Counted from the stretch's first letter, positions 1-5,807 are shown. The stretch is DNA of 11,123 bases from Acidobacteriota bacterium (GCA_003165615.1 PLWR01000319.1:1-11123); one strand, 5' to 3'. Translations and numbers: made by a program. The notes: generated from the letters alone by a model not told the origin.

Positions 1-44
1 CGCCCTTAGTAGCTTGACCATAATATCTGCTCAAAACATCAAGA

Positions 45-135
45 ACAGCTCACAGCTTACAGCTAGCAGTTCACAGTAAGAGGCGTAACTAGTGCCCTTA
101 CTGTTGGCTGTCGACTGTCGGCTGTTAACTGCCTT
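45..135. repeat. Two inverted arrays of degenerate 7-bp repeats
   Basis: Bases 45-79 read as five head-to-tail 7-mers: acagctc, acagctt, acagcta, gcagttc, acagtaa. Bases 101-135 read as five more: ctgttgg, ctgtcga, ctgtcgg, ctgttaa, ctgcctt. The second set is roughly the reverse complement of the first. The inner edges form a perfect 8-bp inverted repeat, acagtaag (73-80) and cttactgt (97-104), so the whole block could fold into a long imperfect hairpin. No reading frame uses it. A related-looking 7-mer array lies at 10436-10463. The role is unknown; it is an intergenic repeat. Confidence 0.7.
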
Positions 136-935
136 TTGGCAGATTCGCCTTTACTACACTGCCCGGATCCAACCCGGACAGTTTGTAGCCGCCAAATCCA
201 GCCCCACAATTCTCGCTTGGCATTGAGAGTCAGGAACTGAATGCTGACGACTACGACTACTAAGTAGACGCCACACTATTCAATTTTCAAAGATCGTCGA
301 GCACTCAGAGCCAACTCGCGTCTCCCTGAGCCTCTTCCTGCAACCTTGCGACCGTCATTCGACGGAACAGCGAGGATGCTGGGCTTGATCCCCCCCGGTT
401 CAACCGGGCTGAAACCAAGCCCAACAACCTTGCCAAAATCCTCTGCGCACCGTTCTAAAGCGCGAAAAACGACTGCGCGCCTTATCGGCCGCTGAGTTCG
501 ACTGCTTTGAGCTTCGGGGTTTGAAACAGGCGGGAGGGTTTCTTACTGGGGACCCACTTGCCTCAAGCCCTTATCCAAAAGCCTTATGCGTATCGACCTC
601 CGAGGAATTTCAACCGAGTCGATGTGGAAACTCAAAACTAGCTCGGTTGAATCCGATAACCAACCGTGCCCCTACTGCTTCGTCCACCTTCGTACTGGCA
701 ATCTTGGATATTACAGAAACATTTCTTCAAATGCAAGGATTTTTTTTGCCGCCTATAAATAAATTCCACAGCATTGTCAATCGCCCCTGTTTTCGCGCCG
801 GGGCTCAGTATTCGATGTGGATCCACGCAGCAAAAGGTTCTTGCGAATTACGCCCCTGGGATTAACAATCGAAGGGATGGGATTCGATCTGTATTTCAAT
901 AATGGCGGTTAAACTTCGATTCGTCAAGTCGCAGT
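136..935. other. Gene-poor stretch
   Basis: I find no gene here that I would defend. The longest open frames (plus strand 521-865, 114 codons; minus strand 638-826, 62 codons) overlap each other, lack a ribosome binding site, and encode low-complexity text with no recognisable motif. The part around 700-770 is noticeably more AT-rich than its surroundings. The only structure I see is the nested hairpin at 381-422. The stretch may be decayed coding sequence left of the insertion element. Confidence 0.5.
381..422. repeat. Nested inverted repeat (hairpin)
   Basis: An outer arm gggcttg (381-387) pairs with caagccc (416-422). Inside it an inner arm ccggtt (395-400) pairs with aaccgg (402-407). 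There is no T-run on either side, so it is not a clear intrinsic terminator. No gene is adjacent. Confidence 0.45.
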
Positions 936-944
936 CCGTTATGG
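936..944 (+). repeat. Target-site duplication, left copy
   Basis: The 9-mer CCGTTATGG sits directly left of the element and occurs again directly right of it at 2880-2888. Because the 9-mer begins CC and ends GG, two readings are possible: a 9-bp duplication with 16-bp terminal repeats, or a 5-bp duplication (GTTAT, 938-942 and 2882-2886) with 18-bp terminal repeats. Nine bp is known for parts of the IS4 superfamily (IS10, IS50). Confidence 0.85.
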
Positions 945-960
945 CAGCGATTCCGCAACC
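945..960 (+). repeat. IS terminal inverted repeat, left
   Basis: Sixteen bases that match the reverse complement of 2864-2879 perfectly (eighteen if 943-944 and 2880-2881 are included). The repeat starts with CA, a common first dinucleotide of IS ends. It lies 204 bases beyond the transposase stop codon. Confidence 0.88.
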
Positions 961-1019
961 ATCAAAGGGGCGGTGCGGGAGGTGGGGTATCTCATTGGGT
1001 TTTGCGCCTTGTCGGCCGG

Positions 1020-1035
1020 GTGGGGAGATTCGCAT
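1020..1035 (+). repeat. IS subterminal inverted repeat, left
   Basis: GTGGGGAGATTCGCAT here matches GTGGGCAAATTCGCAT, read on the minus strand at 2803-2788, in 14 of 16 positions. The left copy begins 75 bases from the left end and the right copy 76 bases from the right end. Equal spacing argues for a functional pair, plausibly secondary transposase-binding sites. Confidence 0.65.
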
Positions 1036-1163
1036 CGGGTTTTAGGGCGGGGAAAAGGGGGAGAGGGCGAGGTGAGGGCAGACCGCCACGGGGAGACCGG
1101 GCAGATCCCCGGCAGGAACAAGCGGGGCATGGGGGACGAAGGGGCAAGGTGGGTGGAAGGTGT

Positions 1164-2429
1164 TCAGGGCGACAGGCTGTGGGGAGCCACCTCCTGATGG
1201 AGTTCGGCCGCCATCAGGCGCGCCCAGAAGGCTTGGGTCTTGCCTTGGCGTAGGGCGGGCTTCAGATTCAAGGCGAAGAAAGCATGGAAGAGGTTGTAGG
1301 CGAGGAAGGCCACGAGCAGAAAGCACTCGATGGCAATCGGGTCATGCTTGAAGACATGATCGGAGTGCCATTCGTTGGCCAACTCGTTAAAGCCATAATT
1401 CTCGATGTCCCAGCGCTGGTGGCCGAAACCCACCACGCGTTGGGTAGAAACTTGCTTGGGAGGCAGCGTCGTCACCCAAATCCAGTCCCGGGTTTGGGGA
1501 TGCTCGCGATGGTCGGCTTGTCGCCGCACCCCATACGTTTCCAGGGAACGAATCACGCGCACCGACCCGTGCACTTGGGGCCAAGAGCGCAAGTCGGGGA
1601 AATCCCACCACCGGCACTGGCGGCCACGATAGCCACCGGGTTGCGGTGCGAGCTGGTCGAACAGACCCGCGGCATCCTGATAGAGATCGCGCCGTTCATC
1701 TTTCAGTACGACCAGCGCGTGTTTGCGATGGGCGAGCAGAAAGTTAAAGAAGGGGGCTTGGGCGTAGAGGGCGTCGGCCAGCAGCAGATCAAAGGCGCGG
1801 GGAAAGCGGACCAGCACCCGCGCCAACAGACGCAGGGCGGTTTCCACCTCATCTTCTCCGGGACGTTGCGGTTCATGGTCCAGCAGCAGACGAACCGGAG
1901 GACGCGCGGGCCGGGTGCCGGGCAACAACATCAGGGTCACTTGCCGGTGATAGTACTGGATGCGGTCACCGCTGTCGGAGTGGAGGGTTCGCTGTAAGCA
2001 GCCGGAGCAATGCCGCAGGTAGCTGGCGTGGCTTTCGTGGCCGTCCACCACCGCGACTCCCCAACCCTGAACATCCGGCAAGGCCTTGTTGCGTTTCAGG
2101 TGCTGGTAGACTTGCTGGATCGCTTGGCGGAGTTGGTCGGCCTGCAGTCCGGCATGAACTCGTCCCAGGGTGTCGGCACTGGCCAGGGGCTTCTGCAGCC
2201 AGTTCTGCCAAAACCGTGCGCCTTGGAGCAGGCTCAAGGCATTAAGGCTGGGCATGCGGGTCCAGAACAGGACCAACCCTGACTTCACAACGGCGACGGT
2301 GGGGATGCGCGGTTGCAGCCTTTTATCTCCCAGAGACGCTAGCACCGGGGAGAGATGGAAAACCTTCTCGGCGTAGGTGATCAAGCGGCGGAGAACGGTT
2401 ACGGTTTCCTTTCCCCCAGCCGTTTCCAT
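1164..2429 (-). CDS. DDE transposase (IS4-superfamily-like), 421 aa
   Basis: This is the transposase that would cut and rejoin the element ends at 945 and 2879. A DDE-type catalytic triad is readable in order: D129 in the VAVVDGHE strand, D219 in LLLADALY, and E343 in the RWDIENYGFNEL helix, which keeps the R-x3-E part of the IS4 signature but lacks its Y and K. A CSGC pair at 141-144 follows the first Asp. The length is normal for a full transposase and no stop or frameshift is seen. The ATG at 2429 lies inside the end of the upstream DUF6788 ORF, overlapping it by 31 bases, so translation is probably coupled; no strong Shine-Dalgarno is visible. The hydrophobic C-terminal stretch (about 369-386) after the catalytic Glu is typical of this fold. 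The active-site assignment is by eye. Confidence 0.88.
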   Translation of the reverse strand: METAGGKETVTVLRRLITYAEKVFHLSPVLASLGDKRLQPRIPTVAVVKSGLVLFWTRMPSLNALSLLQGARFWQNWLQKPLASADTLGRVHAGLQADQLRQAIQQVYQHLKRNKALPDVQGWGVAVVDGHESHASYLRHCSGCLQRTLHSDSGDRIQYYHRQVTLMLLPGTRPARPPVRLLLDHEPQRPGEDEVETALRLLARVLVRFPRAFDLLLADALYAQAPFFNFLLAHRKHALVVLKDERRDLYQDAAGLFDQLAPQPGGYRGRQCRWWDFPDLRSWPQVHGSVRVIRSLETYGVRRQADHREHPQTRDWIWVTTLPPKQVSTQRVVGFGHQRWDIENYGFNELANEWHSDHVFKHDPIAIECFLLVAFLAYNLFHAFFALNLKPALRQGKTQAFWARLMAAELHQEVAPHSLSP

Positions 2430-2734
2430 TCCAGCTCGGAAACTTCCTCGATCAGCTCCTGCATCTGGCGATAATCCTGCACGGCTTGCCGGACGCGCGC
2501 TTGCCAGGCTTGGGGCACACAGATTTGGCGGGGTTTCCCCCCCTGGCTCTGCACCAAGTACAAGGACTTATGCCGCTCCCCTCGGGCGCAACGGCAATTC
2601 GCTTTGCCGCACTTGCCGGCGCGTTCCGACAGGGTGCCGCGCAGAAAGTTGTGTTGGGTCGCCAACTGCGCCAAGCGCGAGCGGAAATTACGCTCACGCG
2701 CCGAGAGTTTTGCACGACGGAGTGACTTTTCCAT
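2399..2734 (-). CDS. IS-encoded small protein, DUF6788-like, 111 aa
   Basis: This is the first gene of the element, upstream of and overlapping the transposase. The product is basic. Its core reads RGTLSERAGKCGKANCRCARGERH, with a C-x5-C-x-C cluster next to a charged turn, and a predicted helical C-terminus ends in glutamates and arginines (the YRQMQELIEEVSELEWKRL segment). I recognise this layout as the DUF6788 family, often found beside transposases; its function is not known. DNA binding or help to the transposase is a guess. I chose the ATG at 2734 because it follows a good promoter and begins MEKSLRRAK; an in-frame ATG at 2803 would start inside the subterminal repeat and upstream of the promoter. 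A weak AAAGA lies upstream. It overlaps the transposase by 31 bases in a different frame. Confidence 0.78.
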   Translation of the reverse strand: MEKSLRRAKLSARERNFRSRLAQLATQHNFLRGTLSERAGKCGKANCRCARGERHKSLYLVQSQGGKPRQICVPQAWQARVRQAVQDYRQMQELIEEVSELEWKRLGERKP

Positions 2735-2757
2735 CTTGTATATCTTTACTGTACAAG
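2735..2757. promoter_or_regulatory. Inverted repeat directly before the first IS gene
   Basis: CTTGTA (2735-2740) and TACAAG (2752-2757) form a perfect 6-bp inverted repeat with an 11-base spacer. It lies between the -10 box and the start codon of the DUF6788-like ORF and touches the ATG. It could be an operator for self-repression or an mRNA hairpin hiding the start. Neither is shown. Confidence 0.45.
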
Positions 2758-2775
2758 AGAGCCCGTGAATGTCAA
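2748..2775 (-). promoter_or_regulatory. Promoter of the IS operon
   Basis: On the minus strand a perfect -35 box TTGACA (2775-2770) is followed after 16 bases by TACAGT (2753-2748), 4 of 6 to the -10 consensus. Transcription would start about 10 bases before the ATG at 2734, giving a very short leader. The promoter lies inside the element, between the subterminal repeat and the first gene. Confidence 0.6.
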
Positions 2776-2787
2776 GAGGAATATGCA

Positions 2788-2803
2788 ATGCGAATTTGCC
2801 CAC
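2788..2803 (-). repeat. IS subterminal inverted repeat, right
   Basis: Partner of 1020-1035 (14 of 16 bases match on the opposite strand). It lies 76 bases from the right end and just upstream of the IS promoter, so binding here could also affect transposase expression. Confidence 0.65.
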
Positions 2804-2863
2804 GGAGAGTCAAAAACCTAAAAGATGCACAAAATCACACAGTTGGGTTCGGTAAAAAACCTC

Positions 2864-2879
2864 GGTTGCGGAATCGCTG
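2864..2879 (-). repeat. IS terminal inverted repeat, right
   Basis: Exact reverse complement of 945-960 (18 of 18 if 2880-2881 are counted). The direct repeat CCGTTATGG begins at the next base. Confidence 0.88.
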
Positions 2880-2888
2880 CCGTTATGG
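2880..2888 (+). repeat. Target-site duplication, right copy
   Basis: CCGTTATGG, identical to 936-944 on the far side of the element. It overlaps the first codons of the pntB remnant. Confidence 0.85.
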
Positions 2889-3067
2889 TGGACAAAGCGC
2901 GCACCGTGATGGTGATCAAGCGCAGCATGAACCCTAGTTTCGCCGGAATCCATAACCCGCTCTACTACCTCGATAAAACCCTGATGCTCTTCGGCGACGC
3001 CAAGGGTTTTGTAGGAGCCGGTAGCCATCACGGTCAATGCAGTTTTGACCGTGGCTTCTTCCCTTGA
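2885..3067 (+). pseudogene. pntB: Remnant of pntB, NAD(P) transhydrogenase beta C-terminus
   Basis: The frame beginning with the ATG at 2885 encodes VDKARTVMVIKRSMNPSFAG and then an NPLYYLDKTLMLFGDAK segment. This is the very C-terminal part of the NADP(H)-binding domain III of PntB (E. coli has VFKRSMNTGYAGVQNPLFF and LFGDAK). About 45 residues are recognisable, to roughly base 3020. After GDAKGFVG the protein text becomes unrelated, where PntB should end in a short helix, and the frame stops at 3067. The other roughly 400 residues of PntB are absent: the sequence left of the insertion (902-944) continues the frame but does not look like PntB. So this is a doubly truncated fragment, not a gene split in two by the IS. 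A functional product is very unlikely. Confidence 0.8.
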
Positions 3068-3160
3068 TGACGAACCTCGGGTCAATCGTTGCCAGGGGAT
3101 TGCGCTCCACGGGTGGCCATATCAGTTCACCGCTGGATGCCGAACATGGGAAAAGCCCAA

Positions 3161-3181
3161 CGGACAGAAAAGCACTGTCCG
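3161..3181 (-). terminator. Possible terminator hairpin after the relE-like gene
   Basis: CGGACAG (3161-3167) and CTGTCCG (3175-3181) form a perfect 7-bp stem with a 7-base loop, 36 bases beyond the stop of the toxin gene. On the minus strand it is followed by a short T-containing stretch (TTGGGCTTTT) rather than a clean T-run, so the terminator role is tentative. Confidence 0.4.
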
Positions 3182-3216
3182 GCTACCCCCCACCGTTGTA
3201 CCGGCCGGAGCTAGTT

Positions 3217-3486
3217 CTAATCCTCGTAAATCGTGCTTCGATGCCCCACGGCCACGACCAGCACGACCAACCGCTTCTCTTGTAGTTCACAAATGATGCG
3301 GTAATCTTGCACCCGATACCGCCACAAGCCAAACTTGCTGGCACGAAGAGGTTTGACGAAGTCGCGCGCGTCTTTGGCTGTCGCGACGCGTTGATCCATA
3401 TAATCGAGGATCTCGCGCTGGACTGTCCGGTCGAGTTTCTTGAGGTCTTTCAACGCTCGGGGATCGTACTCAATGGTCCAGGCCAA
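3217..3486 (-). CDS. RelE/ParE-superfamily toxin, 89 aa
   Basis: This is a predicted type II toxin of the RelE fold; RelE toxins cut mRNA on the ribosome, while ParE relatives poison gyrase. The N-terminus WTIEYDPRALKDLKKLD is the usual first strand and helix. The core FGLWRYRVQDYRIIC and the final VVAVGHRSTIYE are hallmark RelE strands. Candidate catalytic or RNA-binding residues are R56, R58, R63, R83 and Y87, which suggests an mRNA-cleaving RelE rather than ParE. The 89-aa length is typical. Its ATG lies 17 bases inside the end of the upstream antitoxin gene, so the two are co-translated. No damage is visible. Confidence 0.88.
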   Translation of the reverse strand: MAWTIEYDPRALKDLKKLDRTVQREILDYMDQRVATAKDARDFVKPLRASKFGLWRYRVQDYRIICELQEKRLVVLVVAVGHRSTIYED

Positions 3487-3682
3487 GTTCTTTCCTCACT
3501 TGCCGGCTGGTGAGCGGCGGGCGGCGCTTCTCCAGGCGTGCCTCGGCGAGATAACGATCTTCGAGGTCTTCAAGGTTCCCCTCGATGAGCTCGCGAACGT
3601 AGTAGGATTTCGTGCGCCCTGTGCGTTGCGCCAACTCGGAAAGTCGCCTTTCAATGTCAGGGTCGAGCCGGATCGAAAGCAT
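3470..3682 (-). CDS. RelB-type ribbon-helix-helix antitoxin, 70 aa
   Basis: This is the antitoxin of the pair; it should bind and neutralise the RelE-like protein through its C-terminal half and repress the operon through its N-terminal half. MLSIRLDPDIERRLSELAQRTGRTKSYYVRELI is a clear ribbon-helix-helix: a beta strand with alternating residues (L-S-I-R-L), then two helices joined at the GRTKS turn. The rest, about 36-70, is charged and likely disordered until bound. The ATG at 3682 is preceded by GAGGAG with 6 bases between. The gene is first in the operon and overlaps the toxin by 17 bases. A palindrome lies directly upstream. Confidence 0.88.
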   Translation of the reverse strand: MLSIRLDPDIERRLSELAQRTGRTKSYYVRELIEGNLEDLEDRYLAEARLEKRRPPLTSRQVRKELGLDH

Positions 3683-3694
3683 GGAAATCTCCTC

Positions 3695-3723
3695 GTGTAT
3701 TACATGTCATATACATCATACAC
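3695..3723. promoter_or_regulatory. Palindromic operator of the RelB/RelE operon
   Basis: Outer arms GTGTAT (3695-3700) and ATACAC (3718-3723), plus inner arms ATGT (3704-3707) and ACAT (3713-3716), make a near-symmetric AT-rich palindrome just upstream of the antitoxin Shine-Dalgarno. Ribbon-helix-helix antitoxins usually bind paired short inverted motifs at this place to autoregulate. The site and symmetry are seen; the binding is inferred. Confidence 0.6.
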
Positions 3724-3952
3724 TCACCATAGCCGGAGCGCACGCACGAAAGGCCGGCAGCGAGGGTTGGGGCTACCCTATTTCCAATTGAGATTTCAGC
3801 GGGCGGCGCATGCATTGCCTTTCATCTATGCGGCCCAATCCTCATCCACCTTACGGCGCGTCCGGCAGCCGATCCATCATGAGGCCCGTTATCTCAGCGT
3901 GATGGTGAATGAATGTAGACATGCAGGGCGGTGTTTGCGCCACCCGCGCACG
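3724..3952. other. Intergenic region with a vapC-3'-end-like scrap
   Basis: No supported gene. Bases 3766-3798 match 8744-8776, the end of the vapC-like gene plus 7 bases, in 27 of 33 positions in the same orientation. This is either the tail of a lost vapC gene or a shared short repeat. A small inverted repeat, gcagggc (3923-3929) and gccctgc (3953-3959), leads into the dispersed repeat that follows. Confidence 0.4.
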
Positions 3953-4112
3953 GCCCTGCAAGGGCGCAATTCAATAGCCGGCGGCAACGCCCCCGGAACA
4001 CGTGACATTCGATCCCCGACCCTGAAGGGGTCGCTTTGCCCCTCGCCGCGCAACCCATGACTACCGGGCCATCACCTGGGTTCGACCCCTCCAGAGTCGG
4101 ACTCGATGGGGG
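3953..4112 (+). repeat. Dispersed structured repeat, truncated copy
   Basis: This block is clearly similar to 5808-5970. Both share, in order, gccctgcaagggc, a tagccgg...caacgcccccgg arm, gtgacattcgat, ccgaccctgaaggggtcgc, a cccctcgccgc spacer, a gggt(c)ttcgaccc-type hairpin and a gatgggg end. The complete copy goes on to a closing right arm (about 5977-6002); here that arm is missing and the sequence runs into unrelated bases after about 4112. The internal hairpins are compatible with a palindromic, possibly MITE- or REP-like element. It does not encode a protein. Confidence 0.7.
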
Positions 4113-4158
4113 GTCGCCAACTCATACCTTTGCTCTGCGCCAACTCGGCAACCAAACG

Positions 4159-4247
4159 CGTTTTGTAGGGGCTGGGCTTGCCCTGCCCTCCACAACGACA
4201 TCCGCGAGCGGCGCCCAGGGCAGAGCAAGCCCAGCCCCTACAAAACG
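4159..4247. repeat. Long inverted repeat, 30-bp arms
   Basis: The left arm 4159-4188 and right arm 4218-4247 are reverse complements with one mismatch in 30 (core GTAGGGGCTGGGCTTG), separated by 29 bases. This resembles the abundant short GTAGGGGC-type palindromic elements of many soil bacteria. The right arm contains the stop codon and last codons of the minus-strand hydrolase. It can also act as a strong hairpin just after that stop, so it may terminate or stabilise the hydrolase mRNA. Confidence 0.75.
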
Positions 4248-5236
4248 TGCAAAGGGCTCGAAAGGAAATGCAGCAAGGCCTCATTGAATTGCTTCGGGTC
4301 CTGAAGAAAGGCGAAATGACTGGTGCGCGGCAGAATGAGTTCGCCGGCGCCGGGGATGAGACTCGCCATGTGGTCGGTATCTTCGCGTTTGATTATTTCG
4401 TCACGGTCGCCATCGACGATCCAGGTGGGCACGGTGATGCTGCGCAATTGCGCGTCGGAAAAGTGCGGCTCTGCGTCCCACATCTTCTCCAATTGCTCGT
4501 GGAACACACTAAACTCCGCGGGCGTCGGCGAGAGCTGGTTATATTCCTCCGCGGTGCGGCTTAGGTAAGTGGCAAATATCGGGCTCCCGGCTGCACTTTT
4601 CACCCCGGAAGGATCGGAATTCGCCCCGAAGGCAAACAGTTTTGTCAACCGGTCGGGATGATGGATGGCGATGTCGAGGCCGATGATCGCTCCATCACTC
4701 CAGCCCACCATTGCAGCTTTGGGGATGTGCAAAGCATCCATCAGGACAAGCACATCCGTCGCCATCAGGTGATAGGTGATGGGCTCGCCGTTGCGGGTGC
4801 TGCGGCCATGACCGCGGCTGTCAACCACGGTCACTTCAAAGTGTGGGGCGAGCGCCGGGATCTGAAGTCCCCAATAGTTCGAATTGGCAAGGCCGCCGTG
4901 CAACAGAATCACGGGAGCCCCGTGGCCAAAAACCGCGTACCACATGCGGATGCCATTCACCGGCACCGTGCCGCTGCGCTCCGGTTTGGGCAGGGCGGGA
5001 GTGGCGGGCAAGCGCTCCCAGGAGTTCTGCGCAGGCGCGGGCGAAACTCCGGTGAGAGCGATCAGCAGAAGAACAAGAAGGCGGACACTGCGCATTGAGA
5101 TAGACAGTTTTGACATTGGTTTGGAACACGCAGTGATGGCCGCCCCCCAAGCCCAGGCGACCATAAAGACCAGCAAAAGGATGGTGTGAAGACGGCTCGC
5201 GATCGGCGGGCTGGAGATTGGGGGTGGTTCGCTCAT
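4238..5236 (-). CDS. Exported alpha/beta hydrolase with double hydrophobic leader, 332 aa
   Basis: This is a serine hydrolase of the alpha/beta fold; the substrate cannot be read. The oxyanion loop is HGG (113-115). The nucleophile elbow G-W-S-D-G holds S180. The acid is in GDRDEI (D279, alternative D277), and H307 in RTSHFAFLQDP completes the triad. Residues 41-70 look like a normal signal peptide (MSKLSISMRSVRLLVLLLIA, ending near APAQ). Residues 1-40 are an extra leader with their own hydrophobic stretch (17-35), reminiscent of the N-terminus of CPBP-type membrane proteases. The long start at 5236 has AAGGT upstream; ATGs at 5116 and 5095 would give the simple secreted form but lack a Shine-Dalgarno. 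The C-terminus ends inside a palindromic repeat. Hydrolase is firm; the start is not. Confidence 0.82.
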   Translation of the reverse strand: MSEPPPISSPPIASRLHTILLLVFMVAWAWGAAITACSKPMSKLSISMRSVRLLVLLLIALTGVSPAPAQNSWERLPATPALPKPERSGTVPVNGIRMWYAVFGHGAPVILLHGGLANSNYWGLQIPALAPHFEVTVVDSRGHGRSTRNGEPITYHLMATDVLVLMDALHIPKAAMVGWSDGAIIGLDIAIHHPDRLTKLFAFGANSDPSGVKSAAGSPIFATYLSRTAEEYNQLSPTPAEFSVFHEQLEKMWDAEPHFSDAQLRSITVPTWIVDGDRDEIIKREDTDHMASLIPGAGELILPRTSHFAFLQDPKQFNEALLHFLSSPLHVL

Positions 5237-5449
5237 ATTACCTTGGCCTGGGATGGCAATTCGAAGCCGCCGCCACCAGCCCGGCGCGCAACAATCCTTA
5301 GCACTCTACTGCTCCTGACACTGCAACCTCAACGAATTAATTAACATCTAACGTAAAAAGCCGCAGAGTTATTCCGTGCCTGGCTTGCGGATCGTGCGCG
5401 GTCATGGCACCATGGACTTCGGGAAGAATCAAAGAGGGCAGCAGACACT
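5237..5449. other. Divergent intergenic region
   Basis: This gap separates the minus-strand hydrolase from the plus-strand small membrane protein, so both promoters should lie here. I cannot assign clear -35/-10 pairs. An AT-rich palindromic TTAATTAA occurs around 5337-5344. Confidence 0.35.
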
Positions 5450-5785
5450 ATGTTGATGAAAGTTGAGAATCGGCCTGTGGTGGTCAGCACGGGGCAGGAG
5501 ATTGTTCCCATCAAGCGCGTCTCCCGCGCCAGATTTGCCATCGCCTTTGGCGTGGCAGCGATCTCGGATTTCATATCCATGTGGACAGAGCTTGTCCCAC
5601 CCATCCAGTGGGCCGTTGACCTGGGAACCGCAGGCCTGCTGTTCCTGATTCTAGGTCGAAGGTGGGCGCTGTTGCCGGGACTGATCGTGGAAGCCATACC
5701 GGGAATGGGAGTCTTCCCCGTGTGGGTTCTGGTCGTGATTTCTCTCATTGTTTACGACGAGATCAAAGAGCACAAGAAAACGTAG
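5450..5785 (+). CDS. Small integral membrane protein, unknown function, 111 aa
   Basis: I do not recognise the family. After a hydrophilic N-terminus (about 1-27, basic around IKRVSRARF), hydrophobic segments appear at roughly 29-45, 53-69 and 85-103, the last two separated by GRRWALLPG. The C-terminus YDEIKEHKKT is charged and probably cytoplasmic. Two or three membrane spans are likely. Two ATGs are possible (5450 and 5456); a weak AGAGGGC lies about 10 bases before the first. The hydrophobic, well-patterned protein text argues for a real gene rather than a chance frame. It is followed at once by the complete dispersed repeat, and no partner gene is close on the same strand. Confidence 0.6.
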   Translation: MLMKVENRPVVVSTGQEIVPIKRVSRARFAIAFGVAAISDFISMWTELVPPIQWAVDLGTAGLLFLILGRRWALLPGLIVEAIPGMGVFPVWVLVVISLIVYDEIKEHKKT

Positions 5786-5807
5786 CGCAACGCACCTTCC
5801 GCAGACC

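Larger units (their letters stand above)
945..2879 (-). mobile_element. Complete insertion sequence, about 1.94 kb, two ORFs
   Basis: The ends are CAGCGATTCCGCAACC at 945-960 and its exact reverse complement at 2864-2879; including the flanking GG/CC the match is 18 of 18. The 9-mer CCGTTATGG flanks both ends as a direct repeat. A second imperfect inverted pair (14 of 16) lies 75 and 76 bases inside the two ends. Inside are two minus-strand genes, a DUF6788-type small ORF and a DDE transposase, with a consensus-like promoter at the right end. Intact ends, intact ORFs and identical target repeats point to a fairly recent single insertion. The family is not certain: the transposase has an IS4-like DDE layout but not the canonical Y-R-E-K signature. 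Confidence 0.88.

Noticed and set aside
521..865. 114-codon plus-strand ORF in the left gene-poor region
   Set aside because: No ribosome binding site, no motif, odd composition, and an overlapping frame on the other strand is equally open.
1284..1997. 237-codon plus-strand ORF opposite the transposase
   Set aside because: It is antisense to the well-supported transposase and its length is explained by GC-rich codon structure of that gene.
1020..2803. 14/16 inverted pair as the true IS ends
   Set aside because: I first considered these as termini, but they have no flanking direct repeat, while the perfect pair further out does; they are better read as subterminal sites.
2377..2937. 186-codon plus-strand ORF across the right IS end
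   Set aside because: It runs antisense to the DUF6788-like ORF and across the IS boundary; no recognisable protein.
3440..4060. 206-codon plus-strand ORF over the RelB-like gene
   Set aside because: Antisense to a clear antitoxin and then through a repeat; no family resemblance.
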